Of a stretch of DNA of 64,000 bases, positions 9,838-19,224 are shown one piece after another; the first letter of the stretch is position 1, and each line of letters starts with the position of its first letter. The stretch comes from an uncultured Mucispirillum sp. Lineage in GTDB: Bacteria > Chrysiogenota > Deferribacteres > Deferribacterales > Mucispirillaceae. Below the pieces are notes generated by a model, which did no database searches, was not told the origin of the DNA, and saw nothing but the letters and a program-made list of their open reading frames with translations. The DNA is taken from assembly GCA_944326705.1 (NCBI GenBank), contig CALVEY010000007.1, forward strand, positions 1 to 64,000. Reading direction: 5' to 3'. The position numbers were made by a program, and so were the translations under genes.

Positions 9838-10737
9838 ATGGATACAGAAACCAAACCTTATAAGTATAATGAATTTAAACAGTTTTTACGGTTTGAACTT
9901 GGAATGAGTGATAATTCTGTTATCTCATATCTTTCTGATTTAGAAACTTTATATAAATTTTATAAAAAGGATATTAAAGATATTACACCTGAAGATATTG
10001 TTGCTTTTATGTCATATATGCGTAAAAATCAGCAGTCACTTGAAACTATTCTTCGCAGGCTTTCAGGGATTTCTCAGTATTTTGACTTTTTAATAATAGA
10101 AAAAGAAATAAAAGTAAATCCAGTAGAGTTTATAGCAAAGCCTAGACAGTGGCATAAACTGCCAGATTTTCTTGATTTTGATGAAGTGGAAAAATTAATA
10201 TCAAGAGATGATTTATCTACCCCTGTAAAAGAAAGGGACTGTTTAATAATGGAAACTCTTTATGCAACAGGTATGCGTGTAAGTGAATTAGTATCTGTTA
10301 AAATCAGAGATATTGATTTTAAAAGGGGCATAATAAAAGTAACAGGTAAAGGTTCAAAACAAAGAATTGTTCCCCTTTATCCGTCGTTATTAAAAAGATT
10401 AGAAGATTATCTTGCTTTAAGACAGGAATATTTTGTAAAAGAAAGCGATACTGGTTATTTATTTTTAAACCAGCATGGAAGTATGCTTACAAGGCAGCAT
10501 ATATGGAATATTGTAAAAGAAAAATGCAAAAAAAATAATATTACAAAACATGTATCACCACATACTCTGCGCCACTCATTTGCAACACACATGCTTTCAA
10601 ATGGTGCAGATTTAAGAACTTTACAGATATTTTTAGGGCATTCTAATATTTCTACAACAGAAATATATACTCATGTTACAGATGATGATAAAAGAAAAAC
10701 TATAATGAACTTTCATCCGAGATTTGCTAGAAAATGA
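9838..10737 (+). CDS. Tyrosine recombinase of the XerC/XerD family
   Basis: The 299-residue protein has the length and two-domain plan of XerC/XerD, which resolve chromosome dimers at dif before division. It has a SAM-like N-terminal DNA-binding domain (about 10-95) and a catalytic domain with Arg147, a beta-hairpin Lys (171 or 174), His242, Arg245, His268 and the nucleophile Tyr277 (EIYTHV). Which of the two Xer proteins it is cannot be settled without its partner. The surroundings are housekeeping genes, so it is not an integrase of a mobile element. It overlaps the next gene by four bases (ATGA). Confidence 0.9.
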   Translation: MDTETKPYKYNEFKQFLRFELGMSDNSVISYLSDLETLYKFYKKDIKDITPEDIVAFMSYMRKNQQSLETILRRLSGISQYFDFLIIEKEIKVNPVEFIAKPRQWHKLPDFLDFDEVEKLISRDDLSTPVKERDCLIMETLYATGMRVSELVSVKIRDIDFKRGIIKVTGKGSKQRIVPLYPSLLKRLEDYLALRQEYFVKESDTGYLFLNQHGSMLTRQHIWNIVKEKCKKNNITKHVSPHTLRHSFATHMLSNGADLRTLQIFLGHSNISTTEIYTHVTDDDKRKTIMNFHPRFARK

Positions 10738-13358
10738 AGATAGTTATAACTCATATTAACCCAGATTTTGATGCAGTTGCCAGTGCTTATGCAGTATATA
10801 AATTATATAACTGTGACCATATCGCTTTATGCACTAATATGGAAAATAATGTATATAATTTTATTAAAGACAGTGGATTTAATATTAATATAAAGCAGTA
10901 TAATGATAAACTTTTAAATGAATTAGATAGTATTGATACTTTAATCATTACTGACTGCAACCAAAGGCAAAGGCTTGGCAGGCTGGCAGTTTTAATAGAT
11001 ATTGCAAAGGAAGTTATAATTTTTGACCATCATGCAGGTATAAGCTGTGATATATTAGCAGATAAAAGCAATATATTAGAAATAGGTGCTACAACATCTA
11101 TTCTTTGCCTTAAAATGCAGGAAAAAGGTATAACATTATCATCTTTAGAAGCTACACTTTTAGCTCTTGGTATATATGAAGATACAGGGCTTTTTACTTT
11201 CAGTAAAACTACATCAAATGATGCACTTGCTTTATCATACTTATTATCACAAAAAGCAGACACAACAGCAGCAAATGATTATGTGCAAAGAGAATTAAGC
11301 AATATTCAGGTTATGCTTTTAAACGAACTGCTTTTAAACCTTTCAATTATTACAGTAGGTGGTGTAGATGTTGCTTATTCCTGTGCTACGGTAGATGAAT
11401 ATGTTGATGAGGCAGCCTTTATTGCCCATAAGCTTATGATAATAGAAGGTTTAAGCTCTCTTTTTATTCTGCTTTCAACAGGCGGCAGACTTGTTCTTAT
11501 AGGCAGAAGTAACGATTCACGAGTTAATGTATTAAGTATTGTATCTCAATTCGGCGGTGGCGGTCACAGTGTTGCAGGCAGTGCTATTATTAAAGATAAA
11601 ATGATTGCTGAAACATTAGAAATGCTTAAATATGTTATAAGAGAAACAGTAAAGCCTGTTAAAACTGTTCAGGAAATAATGACAACTCATGTTAAATCAG
11701 TTAAAAGCCATTCTATATTAAAAGATGCTATGGATTTAACTATGAAGTATAATCTTAACTATCTTCCTGTTGTAGAAAATAATAAAACAATAGGTATTAT
11801 TTCAAGAAAAGATATACTTCATGGTGTTAAACACGGCCTTGAATATGACAGCATTAATAATATTATGCAGACAGAGTTTGAAACTGTGCATCCTGATACT
11901 TTATTTTATGAAGCTGAGGCTATTATGGTTTATCAAAACCAGAAACTTCTGCCAGTAGAAACAAATAAAGGGCTTGTGGGAGTTATTACAAGGACAGACC
12001 TTTTAGGGCTTATGCATGAAGATATTATCCTGCAGTCAAAATATGCAGAAAGTAAACGGAAAGAGCTTGGCATATTAAAAAACAGAAATGTTTTATCTAA
12101 AATGCAGGAAAATCTTGATAAAAAAATATTATCTTTATTAAAAGATATAGGTGCTGCAGCAGAAGAAATGCACTATAAAGCTTATGTTGTAGGCGGGTTT
12201 GTTCGTGATTTGCTTATGGATAAAGATAATTACGATATAGATATTGTTATAGAGGGCGATGGAGCAAAATTTGCAGTAGATTATGCTAAAAAACATAATG
12301 CAAAAGTTTTTGTTCATCAAAAATTTAAAACCGCTGTTGTATCTTTTGATGATGGATTTAAAATAGATTTTGCAACTGCTAGAACAGAATATTATGTAAC
12401 GCCGGCAGCTGCGCCAGAAGTTGTGGAATCATCTGTTAAAAGTGACCTTTTCCGCAGAGACTTTACAATAAATGCTATGGCTGTTAGATTAGATGGAGCT
12501 CAGTTTGGTTTACTGCTTGATTTTTTTATGGGGCAGAAAGATATTCTTGATAAAAAAATAAGAGTGCTTCATTCATTAAGTTTTGTTGATGACCCATCAC
12601 GAGCATACAGAGCAATACGCTTTGCTGTTCGTTTTGGATTTGAGATAGGAAGCCATACAGACAGGCTTATAAAACATGCAGAAAGTTTAGATTTATTCAG
12701 CAGAATAATAGGGCAAAGGCAGTTTTTAGAGCTTAAATATATTTTAACAGAAGATGGTTATTTATTAGCATTGCAGTTAATGAATAAATATAATATGCTT
12801 AGATTTTACAGCACTAAAATAAAATATGATGAAGAATTAATAAATAAATTTAAGCGTTCAGAAAATCTTTTAAACTGGTATAAGATACAGTTTGAAGAAG
12901 ATATTGAAGTATGGAGAATGCGTTTTAATATACTATTTTTCCCTGAAAAAGGAGAAAATTTTATATCTTTAATAGATAAATTTGAGCTGGCATCTAAAGA
13001 AGCAGCAATATTAAAAAATGACCATAAATATATGGAATATGCTGTAAGCCTGTTTAAAAGATATAAAGACCATAAACCATCATTTATATATGGAGTATGC
13101 TCTAATTTATCAGCAGAAAGTGCTCTTGCTCTTGCAGCACTAATGGGGGAAAATAAGCAGGATATTATAAAAGATTATCTTACAGAATATAAAAATGTAA
13201 AAATTGATTTATCAGGGCAGGATTTAATAGATGCAGGTGTACCAAAAGGCCCAGAGATAAAAAAAGCACTTGATATATTATTAAAAGCAAAGTTAGATGG
13301 TATAGTGAAAACAAAAGAAGATGAAATCTTATTTATAAAAAAGGAATATGGAGTATAA
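10734..13358 (+). CDS. DHH phosphoesterase - CBS pair - tRNA nucleotidyltransferase fusion
   Basis: This 874-residue protein joins three modules. Residues 1-300 are a DHH/DHHA1 phosphoesterase: HINPDFDA with Asp11 and Asp13, Asp74, DHH at 98-100 and a GGGGHSVAG loop. Residues about 310-430 are a pair of CBS domains (nucleotide-sensing). From about 480 follows a class II tRNA nucleotidyltransferase/poly(A) polymerase with GGFVRD near 485, the DID metal site near 501 and RRDFTINAMA. The same architecture is known for the A-adding enzyme of Aquifex. It probably matures tRNA CCA ends; whether it adds CC, A or all three is not evident. Confidence 0.88.
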   Translation: MKIVITHINPDFDAVASAYAVYKLYNCDHIALCTNMENNVYNFIKDSGFNINIKQYNDKLLNELDSIDTLIITDCNQRQRLGRLAVLIDIAKEVIIFDHHAGISCDILADKSNILEIGATTSILCLKMQEKGITLSSLEATLLALGIYEDTGLFTFSKTTSNDALALSYLLSQKADTTAANDYVQRELSNIQVMLLNELLLNLSIITVGGVDVAYSCATVDEYVDEAAFIAHKLMIIEGLSSLFILLSTGGRLVLIGRSNDSRVNVLSIVSQFGGGGHSVAGSAIIKDKMIAETLEMLKYVIRETVKPVKTVQEIMTTHVKSVKSHSILKDAMDLTMKYNLNYLPVVENNKTIGIISRKDILHGVKHGLEYDSINNIMQTEFETVHPDTLFYEAEAIMVYQNQKLLPVETNKGLVGVITRTDLLGLMHEDIILQSKYAESKRKELGILKNRNVLSKMQENLDKKILSLLKDIGAAAEEMHYKAYVVGGFVRDLLMDKDNYDIDIVIEGDGAKFAVDYAKKHNAKVFVHQKFKTAVVSFDDGFKIDFATARTEYYVTPAAAPEVVESSVKSDLFRRDFTINAMAVRLDGAQFGLLLDFFMGQKDILDKKIRVLHSLSFVDDPSRAYRAIRFAVRFGFEIGSHTDRLIKHAESLDLFSRIIGQRQFLELKYILTEDGYLLALQLMNKYNMLRFYSTKIKYDEELINKFKRSENLLNWYKIQFEEDIEVWRMRFNILFFPEKGENFISLIDKFELASKEAAILKNDHKYMEYAVSLFKRYKDHKPSFIYGVCSNLSAESALALAALMGENKQDIIKDYLTEYKNVKIDLSGQDLIDAGVPKGPEIKKALDILLKAKLDGIVKTKEDEILFIKKEYGV

Positions 13359-13361
13359 GTT

Positions 13362-14318
13362 TTGAGCATTACAAAAGAAATTATAGTTCCTTCTGTTATT
13401 CAGCCTTATATTTTTGGCAGGCAGGACAGCAATATTAAAGTAATTGAAAACAATCTGCATGTTAAATTATCAGCACTTGGCGATAATGTTACTATTGAAG
13501 CAGAAAATGAAGATAATGCCATAAAAGCATTTAGATTATTTGAAGAATTAATGAAAACAGCAGAAAAAAGAGAGCTTTCATTTGAAGATGTGGCTTATGC
13601 TGTTAAAATGATTAATAAAGATAATAATGTAGATGTAAGCGGCGTATTAACTGAAAAAATAAAAGTAGGCGGCTGGGCAAAAATTGTAACAGCAAAATCT
13701 CCATCGCAAAGAGAATATATTAAAGCTATGAGCACAAGCGATATGATTTTTGGTATAGGACCAGCAGGTACTGGCAAAACTTATCTTGCTATGGCTATGG
13801 CTGTAAACCAGTTTTTATCTAAAAAAGTGGCTCGTATTATATTAGCCCGTCCTGCTGTAGAAGCTGGGGAAAAATTAGGCTTTTTACCGGGAGATATTGC
13901 TGATAAAATAAACCCATATTTAAGACCACTCTATGATGCACTTTATACAATGATGGATATTGATTATGTTACTAAATTAATAGAAAAAGGTGTTATAGAA
14001 GTTGCTCCACTTGCATTTATGAGAGGAAGAACATTAAATGATTCTTTTGTTATATTAGATGAGGCACAAAATACAACAGAAGAGCAGATGAAAATGTTTT
14101 TAACACGCCTTGGTTTTAATTCAAAGGCAGTTATTACAGGCGATGTTACTCAGATTGATTTGCCAAGTGATAAAAGAAGCGGTTTAGTAACAGCTATGCA
14201 TGTATTAAGTAATATTCCTGAAATTAAATTTATAAAATTCAGTGATAAAGATGTTGTGCGTCACCCGCTTGTATCAAAAATTGTCAGAGCATACGATGCT
14301 GCAATGAAAAAGGATTAG
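13362..14318 (+). CDS. phoH: PhoH-family ATPase
   Basis: The 318-residue PhoH-like protein has a KH-like N-terminal portion, Walker A GPAGTGKT at 133-140 and a DEAQNT Walker B. Members are thought to be RNA-related ATPases and often sit beside ybeY, as here. The start is a TTG at 13362: the only good ribosome site, GGAG at 13350-13353, is eight bases upstream, and the first in-frame ATG is over 60 codons in, beyond conserved sequence. It lies three bases after the nucleotidyltransferase gene. Confidence 0.93.
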   Translation: MSITKEIIVPSVIQPYIFGRQDSNIKVIENNLHVKLSALGDNVTIEAENEDNAIKAFRLFEELMKTAEKRELSFEDVAYAVKMINKDNNVDVSGVLTEKIKVGGWAKIVTAKSPSQREYIKAMSTSDMIFGIGPAGTGKTYLAMAMAVNQFLSKKVARIILARPAVEAGEKLGFLPGDIADKINPYLRPLYDALYTMMDIDYVTKLIEKGVIEVAPLAFMRGRTLNDSFVILDEAQNTTEEQMKMFLTRLGFNSKAVITGDVTQIDLPSDKRSGLVTAMHVLSNIPEIKFIKFSDKDVVRHPLVSKIVRAYDAAMKKD

Positions 14319-14322
14319 TAAT

Positions 14323-14757
14323 ATGAAAATATTATATACTGATGAAATGAACTGTAATTTAAGTTATGAATTTTTTACGCTTGTTGCTGAAGCTGTATTT
14401 AATGAGCTTGATATGAGTAATAATGAATATGAAATATCGTTACTTATTACTGATGATGAAACAATAAGGCAGTATAATAAAGAATATAGAAATAAAGACA
14501 GAGCAACAGATGTATTATCTTTTCCTATGGAAGATGAAGTAATGCTTGGAGATATTGCAATATCACTCGATACTGCAAAAAGGCAGGCAGAAGAGGCAGA
14601 AATTAATATAGACAGGGAGACTGCATTTCTTTTTATACATGGTTTACTGCATCTTTTAGGTTATGACCATGAAACAAGTAAGGAAGATGAAGAAGAAATG
14701 TTTGCATTACAGGAAAAAATATTAAAAAAACTTGTTGACTATGGCTCTGTTTCATAG
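14323..14757 (+). CDS. ybeY: Endoribonuclease YbeY (16S rRNA maturation)
   Basis: The 144-residue metalloprotein carries the UPF0054 zinc motif HGxLHLxGYDH, with His106, His110 and His116, and the RATDVLSFP segment near 60-68. YbeY acts in 16S rRNA 3' end maturation and 70S quality control. It begins four bases after phoH, the widespread phoH-ybeY pairing. The following 143 bases are AT-rich and hold no gene that I can recognise. Confidence 0.96.
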   Translation: MKILYTDEMNCNLSYEFFTLVAEAVFNELDMSNNEYEISLLITDDETIRQYNKEYRNKDRATDVLSFPMEDEVMLGDIAISLDTAKRQAEEAEINIDRETAFLFIHGLLHLLGYDHETSKEDEEEMFALQEKILKKLVDYGSVS

Positions 14758-14900
14758 TTAATATATAGTAAATATTATTTAGTATTGGTGACTTTTTTAT
14801 ATGGACTATCACAGTTGCAGCTTATATTTTTCATTTAAAACTTTTCTAATTTTATTATCATGTATTTTAACAAACTAAATTTTATATATGGAGTTTAGCC

Positions 14901-16190
14901 GTGGATATTAGTATCTGGTGGGAGATTGCAATACTCATAATCTCTTTATTTTTATCTGCTTATTTTTCAGCAATGGAAACAGCAGTAGCTTATTTAAGTG
15001 AAGTAAAAACAAGGCAGCTTTTTGCAAAAGATGATGATGAAAATAATCTATCTATGTGGATTACTCAGCGTAACAAAGTATTAAACACTATATTTTTGGG
15101 TAATACATTATTTAATATAATTAATGTATTTTTAATAATGGATATATTAAGCAGGTATATTTCATCATATACTCTTTTGATTTCAGCAGTTGCTGCATTT
15201 ATTTTAATATTAATGTTTGGAGAAACTATCCCTAAAACTCTTGCCAGATATGAAGTAATTAATATGTCAGTTGGGCATGTGAAAATATTAAATAAATTTT
15301 ATATTCTTTTTTCTCCAATTATATTTATATCTGATATTTTAACAGCTTTTTCTTTAAAACTTTTTGGCAAAAGCTTGAAAAAAGACCCTAAATTTTCTGA
15401 AGATGAGCTTGAGTTTTTAATAAATGTTGGAGAAAAAGAAGGCAAACTGCAGCCAGATAAAGGGGAAATGATTACTAATATTTTTGATATTTCAGATATA
15501 GATGTAAAAGAAATTATGGTGCCGCGAACTGATGTAACTGCTGTACCTGAAGATATATCTACTGAAGAAATAAAACAAATAGTTAGAGAAACAGAATATT
15601 CAAGAATACCAGTTTACAGAAACTCTCTTGATAATATTATAGGCATATTATATGTAAAAGATTTAATACGCCTTAAAGGCACAGATTACAGTGTAGAAGA
15701 TTTACTTAAACTTTTACGCAAGCCTTTATTTGTGCCGGAAACTAAAAAAATAGACTTAATGCTTAAAGAATTCCAAAAAAATAAACTGCATATAGCTGTT
15801 GTAGTAGATGAATATGGCGGCACAGCAGGTATTATTACAATGGAAGATATTTTAGAAGAAATAGTTGGCGATATTTTAGATGAATATGATATAGACAGCG
15901 AAGAAATTAAACAAATCTCAGAAAATAAATATATTATTAATGGTAGAATGACAGTTAATGATTTTTGTGACCATTTTAATATAGAAGAATTTGATGAAGA
16001 TGATGATTATGATACTGTTGCAGGTCTTGTATTTGATATAGCTGGTGAAGTGCCTAAAATAGGTGATGTTTTTACATGGAATAATTTTAAATTTACAATT
16101 AAGCGCCTTGAAAATAGAAGAATAGATTTAATGGAAGTAGAAGTTTTAGGCGTTAAAAGTGAAAATCAAGAGGAGCCAGGCAATGAGTAA
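14901..16190 (+). CDS. CorC/HlyC-type CNNM-CBS membrane protein
   Basis: The 429-residue protein has a DUF21/CNNM membrane domain with about four helices (1-165), a pair of CBS domains (about 195-325) and a C-terminal CorC_HlyC/transporter-associated domain (about 335-420). Members are linked to magnesium or cobalt efflux and tolerance; the old hemolysin label should not be taken literally. The start is GTG at 14901 with GGAG at 14890-14893. The last bases overlap the era start, so the phoH-ybeY-corC-era order common in bacteria is preserved. Confidence 0.92.
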   Translation: MDISIWWEIAILIISLFLSAYFSAMETAVAYLSEVKTRQLFAKDDDENNLSMWITQRNKVLNTIFLGNTLFNIINVFLIMDILSRYISSYTLLISAVAAFILILMFGETIPKTLARYEVINMSVGHVKILNKFYILFSPIIFISDILTAFSLKLFGKSLKKDPKFSEDELEFLINVGEKEGKLQPDKGEMITNIFDISDIDVKEIMVPRTDVTAVPEDISTEEIKQIVRETEYSRIPVYRNSLDNIIGILYVKDLIRLKGTDYSVEDLLKLLRKPLFVPETKKIDLMLKEFQKNKLHIAVVVDEYGGTAGIITMEDILEEIVGDILDEYDIDSEEIKQISENKYIINGRMTVNDFCDHFNIEEFDEDDDYDTVAGLVFDIAGEVPKIGDVFTWNNFKFTIKRLENRRIDLMEVEVLGVKSENQEEPGNE

Positions 16191-17079
16191 TGAAGAAACT
16201 AAACCTTTTCATGCAGGGCTTATTGCTTTAGCTGGGCTTCCAAATGCAGGAAAGTCTACATTATTAAATACTATTATTGGCGAAAAAATAGCTATTGTAT
16301 CCCATACTCCACAGACTACTAGAAATGCAATATATGGAATAAAAACTACAAAAGAGTATCAGGCAATTTTTGTAGATACTCCAGGCTTTCATTCTCCAAA
16401 AAATACTCTTAATAAAGCAATAGTCCAGCAGGCAGTAGACAGCCTTTCTATTGTTGATGTTATATGTTTATTGGTGGAAGCAGGCGGTAAAAGGGGAAAA
16501 GATTTTAATAACCTTGTATCTCTTATAAAAGAAGCACCACAGGAAAAAATATTGATTATTACAAAAATAGATGCAGTGCCAAAAGAAACTGTTTATAAAA
16601 CTGCAGAAGATATTTTCCCACTGTGTAAATTTAAACATGTTCTGCCTGTTTCTGCTGTTAAAAATATAAATGTAGATACACTTATGAATCTGCTTTATGA
16701 TGAACTGCCTGAAAATGTTATGCAGTATGATGAAGATTTAATTACTACTCAGCCAGAAAAGTTTTTGATTTCTGAATATATTAGAGAGCAGATTTTTATG
16801 AGACTGCGTAATGAAGTGCCACATGATACATTAGTGTATGTGGAAGACTATTCTGATAAATCTAAGTCAATGGAAATAAATGCAATTATCTATGTTAATA
16901 GAGAATCTCAAAAAGGTATCGTAATAGGTGAGGGCGGCTCTATGCTTAAAACTATAGGCACTGCAGCTAGAAAAAATTTAGAATCTTTTTTTGAGAAAAA
17001 AGTAAGGCTTAATCTTTGGGTTAAAGTTAAAGAAAACTGGGTTGCAAGGCCTGAATATTTAGATATGCAGGGGCTTTAA
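16183..17079 (+). CDS. era: GTPase Era
   Basis: Era is an essential GTPase that binds 16S rRNA during 30S assembly. The 298-residue form has G1 GLPNAGKS at 18-25, G3 DTPG at 65-68, the G4 TKID motif and a C-terminal KH domain with the GEGG-type loop near 245. ATG 16183 is preferred over an in-frame ATG 24 bases upstream because AGGAG (16171-16175) is seven bases before it. It overlaps the corC stop by eight bases. The convergent MutS-like gene ends eight bases away, with no terminator visible between them. Confidence 0.97.
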   Translation: MSNEETKPFHAGLIALAGLPNAGKSTLLNTIIGEKIAIVSHTPQTTRNAIYGIKTTKEYQAIFVDTPGFHSPKNTLNKAIVQQAVDSLSIVDVICLLVEAGGKRGKDFNNLVSLIKEAPQEKILIITKIDAVPKETVYKTAEDIFPLCKFKHVLPVSAVKNINVDTLMNLLYDELPENVMQYDEDLITTQPEKFLISEYIREQIFMRLRNEVPHDTLVYVEDYSDKSKSMEINAIIYVNRESQKGIVIGEGGSMLKTIGTAARKNLESFFEKKVRLNLWVKVKENWVARPEYLDMQGL

Positions 17080-17086
17080 TCTGTCT

Positions 17087-18856
17087 TTAATCATTTAATA
17101 CATTTTTTAAAAGGATAGATGCATTCATATTGTTTGATACACCTTTTTTAAGTTTGTAATCAAAATGCATCTCTCCGCTTTTATCTACTTCAAAATCAAA
17201 AAAATAGTTTTCAAAATTTTCTTTATATTCTTCAGAAAGGCTTCCAAGAGCTGTATCATGAGTAGCTAAAATACCTGTAATATTTAATTTAATAAATTTT
17301 AATAATACAAGCTTTGAGCCCTGCAGTTTATCCTGAGAGTTTGTGCCTTTTAATATTTCATCAAGCAGCACAAGCATTTTTTCACTTTTTTCTGCATTTT
17401 CCTTTAATAGTTTTAACCGCTGCAGCTCTGCATGAAAATAAGAGGAGCTGTCCATTAATTTATCACTTGTTCGCATACTTGAAAAAATATCTACACTTGA
17501 AAACTCAAAAGAAGATGCACATACAGGCGCACCCATAGATGCAAGTATTAAATTTACACCTATACTTCTTATAAATGTGCTTTTCCCTGCCATATTTGCA
17601 CCAGTTATAATCAAAAACTTATGGATTTTACTTATTTCTATATTATTTCCAATTCGTTTTGAGCTTTCTATCAATGGATGAGACATATTTTCTGCTTTTA
17701 TAATAGTGCTTTCATTTATTGCTGGAAAAATAAAATCGCTGTTGTTATATCCAAATACTGATATACTATTTATAACATCTATATATGCAGCTGCTTTATT
17801 CCATGCAGGAATATCATTAATATTTTCTTTTATCCATTTATTTATTTTATAAGAAAGGATAATATCTTTTAAAAGCAGTCCATTAGATATTAAATAATAT
17901 AGTCCACTGTTTCTTTGGTCAAACTCTCTGTTTATTTTCTGCAGCTCTTTTATTTTACTGCTGAGAGCACATATATCATTTTTTATAGATTTTAACATTT
18001 CTGACTGAAAATCAGTATCTTTAATAGTTTCACTAATTAAAAGATATATTTTAGCAGCATTATTTGCTTTATTCAGCTTTGCATATTCATCATTTGTTTT
18101 TTTGGCAAATAATGAAGCTGTTGCAAACTGGTAAATAAAAAGCCCAAGCGGAATAAATGATGGTATTAACCCTAAGCTGTATGCAATAAGTGATAAAATC
18201 GTTATAGATGCTGAAATATACGCATAAATTACAGTTGATTTTTTAGGCGGAGTAATATCCCTGCTTACTGCTTTAATGAAATTATCAAGTGATACAGGGT
18301 TTTTATAAGAAATAGATGATATATTATGGCTTAATTCTCTTAAAGGTATCATTTCTTTAACAGAATCCTGTATTTTTATTATATCTTCATTATTTCTTTT
18401 AGGGCTTAAAAGCAGCTGTTTAAGTAATTCTTCCCCATCTGCTGTTGTACATCTGTTTATAGAGTGGTATATGGCACCTTTTTCAAATATATCTAAATCA
18501 TAAGCATAGTTATGGTTATAGTCTATAAAGTGAGTATTAGGGCGAAAAACATTATAATCTTTATTGAAAAAAGATATTTCGTCACTAATAAGCTCATGAA
18601 GGCTTTTATATCTTGCATATAAATCTATATATTTTTGACCAAAAATTACTAAAAATATATATACAAGAAAAGGGACTGTAAGAAATAATATATTAAATAT
18701 GCTGTTAAAATACCAAAATATAAAAAGTCCAACAGCAAAAACAAATGATACAAGTTTTGCAACTGCCGTATATTTATTAATGTTGTTATATTTATTTACT
18801 TCTTTTGATAAAGCATTAAGTTTGTCTTTATAAAATAATAAAGCCTTACTATCCAT
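17087..18856 (-). CDS. Membrane-associated MutS-family ATPase
   Basis: This 589-residue protein has only the MutS core and ATPase domains and lacks the mismatch-recognition N-terminus. Walker A GANMAGKST lies at 419-427, followed by an ST/SYF motif, a Walker B with LLDEILKGTN and the ATHD segment. Unlike MutS1 or MutS2 it has two predicted hydrophobic helices at about 31-50 and 53-73 and another hydrophobic pair at about 209-245. Proteins of this membrane-linked MutS type occur in Bacteroidetes and others without a known function. A role in mismatch repair should not be assumed. It starts where the HU gene stops. Confidence 0.85.
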   Translation of the reverse strand: MDSKALLFYKDKLNALSKEVNKYNNINKYTAVAKLVSFVFAVGLFIFWYFNSIFNILFLTVPFLVYIFLVIFGQKYIDLYARYKSLHELISDEISFFNKDYNVFRPNTHFIDYNHNYAYDLDIFEKGAIYHSINRCTTADGEELLKQLLLSPKRNNEDIIKIQDSVKEMIPLRELSHNISSISYKNPVSLDNFIKAVSRDITPPKKSTVIYAYISASITILSLIAYSLGLIPSFIPLGLFIYQFATASLFAKKTNDEYAKLNKANNAAKIYLLISETIKDTDFQSEMLKSIKNDICALSSKIKELQKINREFDQRNSGLYYLISNGLLLKDIILSYKINKWIKENINDIPAWNKAAAYIDVINSISVFGYNNSDFIFPAINESTIIKAENMSHPLIESSKRIGNNIEISKIHKFLIITGANMAGKSTFIRSIGVNLILASMGAPVCASSFEFSSVDIFSSMRTSDKLMDSSSYFHAELQRLKLLKENAEKSEKMLVLLDEILKGTNSQDKLQGSKLVLLKFIKLNITGILATHDTALGSLSEEYKENFENYFFDFEVDKSGEMHFDYKLKKGVSNNMNASILLKNVLND

Positions 18857-19137
18857 TATTTCTTAATAAGCATTTCTTTTATTTCTTTACCTGGTTTAAA
18901 GTATGGCACTTTTTTATCAGGAACAGTAACTTTTGTACCTGTTTTTGGGTTTCTGCCAACTTTTGAAGTTTTTTCTCTAATTTTAAAACTTCCAAACCCC
19001 CTGATTTCTACTTTCTCACCTTTTTGCAGAGATTCTTTAATGGAATTAAATACAGAATTAATAATAAATTCAATATGTTTCTTAGTGATGTTAGGATGCT
19101 CAGCAACAATATTTTCAATTAATTCAGATTTTGTCAT
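18856..19137 (-). CDS. HU/IHF-family nucleoid protein
   Basis: The 93-residue basic protein has the bacterial histone-like fold, with the GFGSFKIREK core and the RNPKTG tip of the DNA-intercalating arm near 62-67. It bends DNA in the nucleoid. The sequence does not separate HU from an IHF-beta-like subunit. A GGGGGA ribosome site precedes the ATG. It is transcribed divergently from murJ across 87 bases that contain a perfect 13-bp inverted repeat. Confidence 0.93.
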   Translation of the reverse strand: MTKSELIENIVAEHPNITKKHIEFIINSVFNSIKESLQKGEKVEIRGFGSFKIREKTSKVGRNPKTGTKVTVPDKKVPYFKPGKEIKEMLIKK

Positions 19138-19151
19138 AGTATTCCCCCATT

Positions 19152-19209
19152 TTACTTTACTTTTATCTCTAATTCAAATATAACTGACAGATTAGGAAAA
19201 GTAAAGTAA
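19152..19209. repeat. Perfect 13-bp inverted repeat between HU and murJ genes
   Basis: TTACTTTACTTTT (19152-19164) is exactly complementary to AAAAGTAAAGTAA (19197-19209), with 32 bases between the arms. Each arm itself contains a direct repeat of a CTTTA-like unit. The position in a divergent intergenic region suggests a shared operator or a regulatory hairpin; no T-run makes it a normal terminator. Confidence 0.6.
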
Positions 19210-19224
19210 TATTAAAGGATTTTT

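Noticed and set aside
9838-10737. Tyrosine recombinase considered as an integrase marking a mobile element.
   Set aside because: Length and motifs fit XerC/XerD, neighbours are housekeeping genes, and no attachment repeats or phage genes are visible.
14758-14900. Small RNA or tRNA in the ybeY-corC gap.
   Set aside because: The 143 bases are AT-rich without a cloverleaf, strong hairpin or T-run; it probably holds only a promoter.
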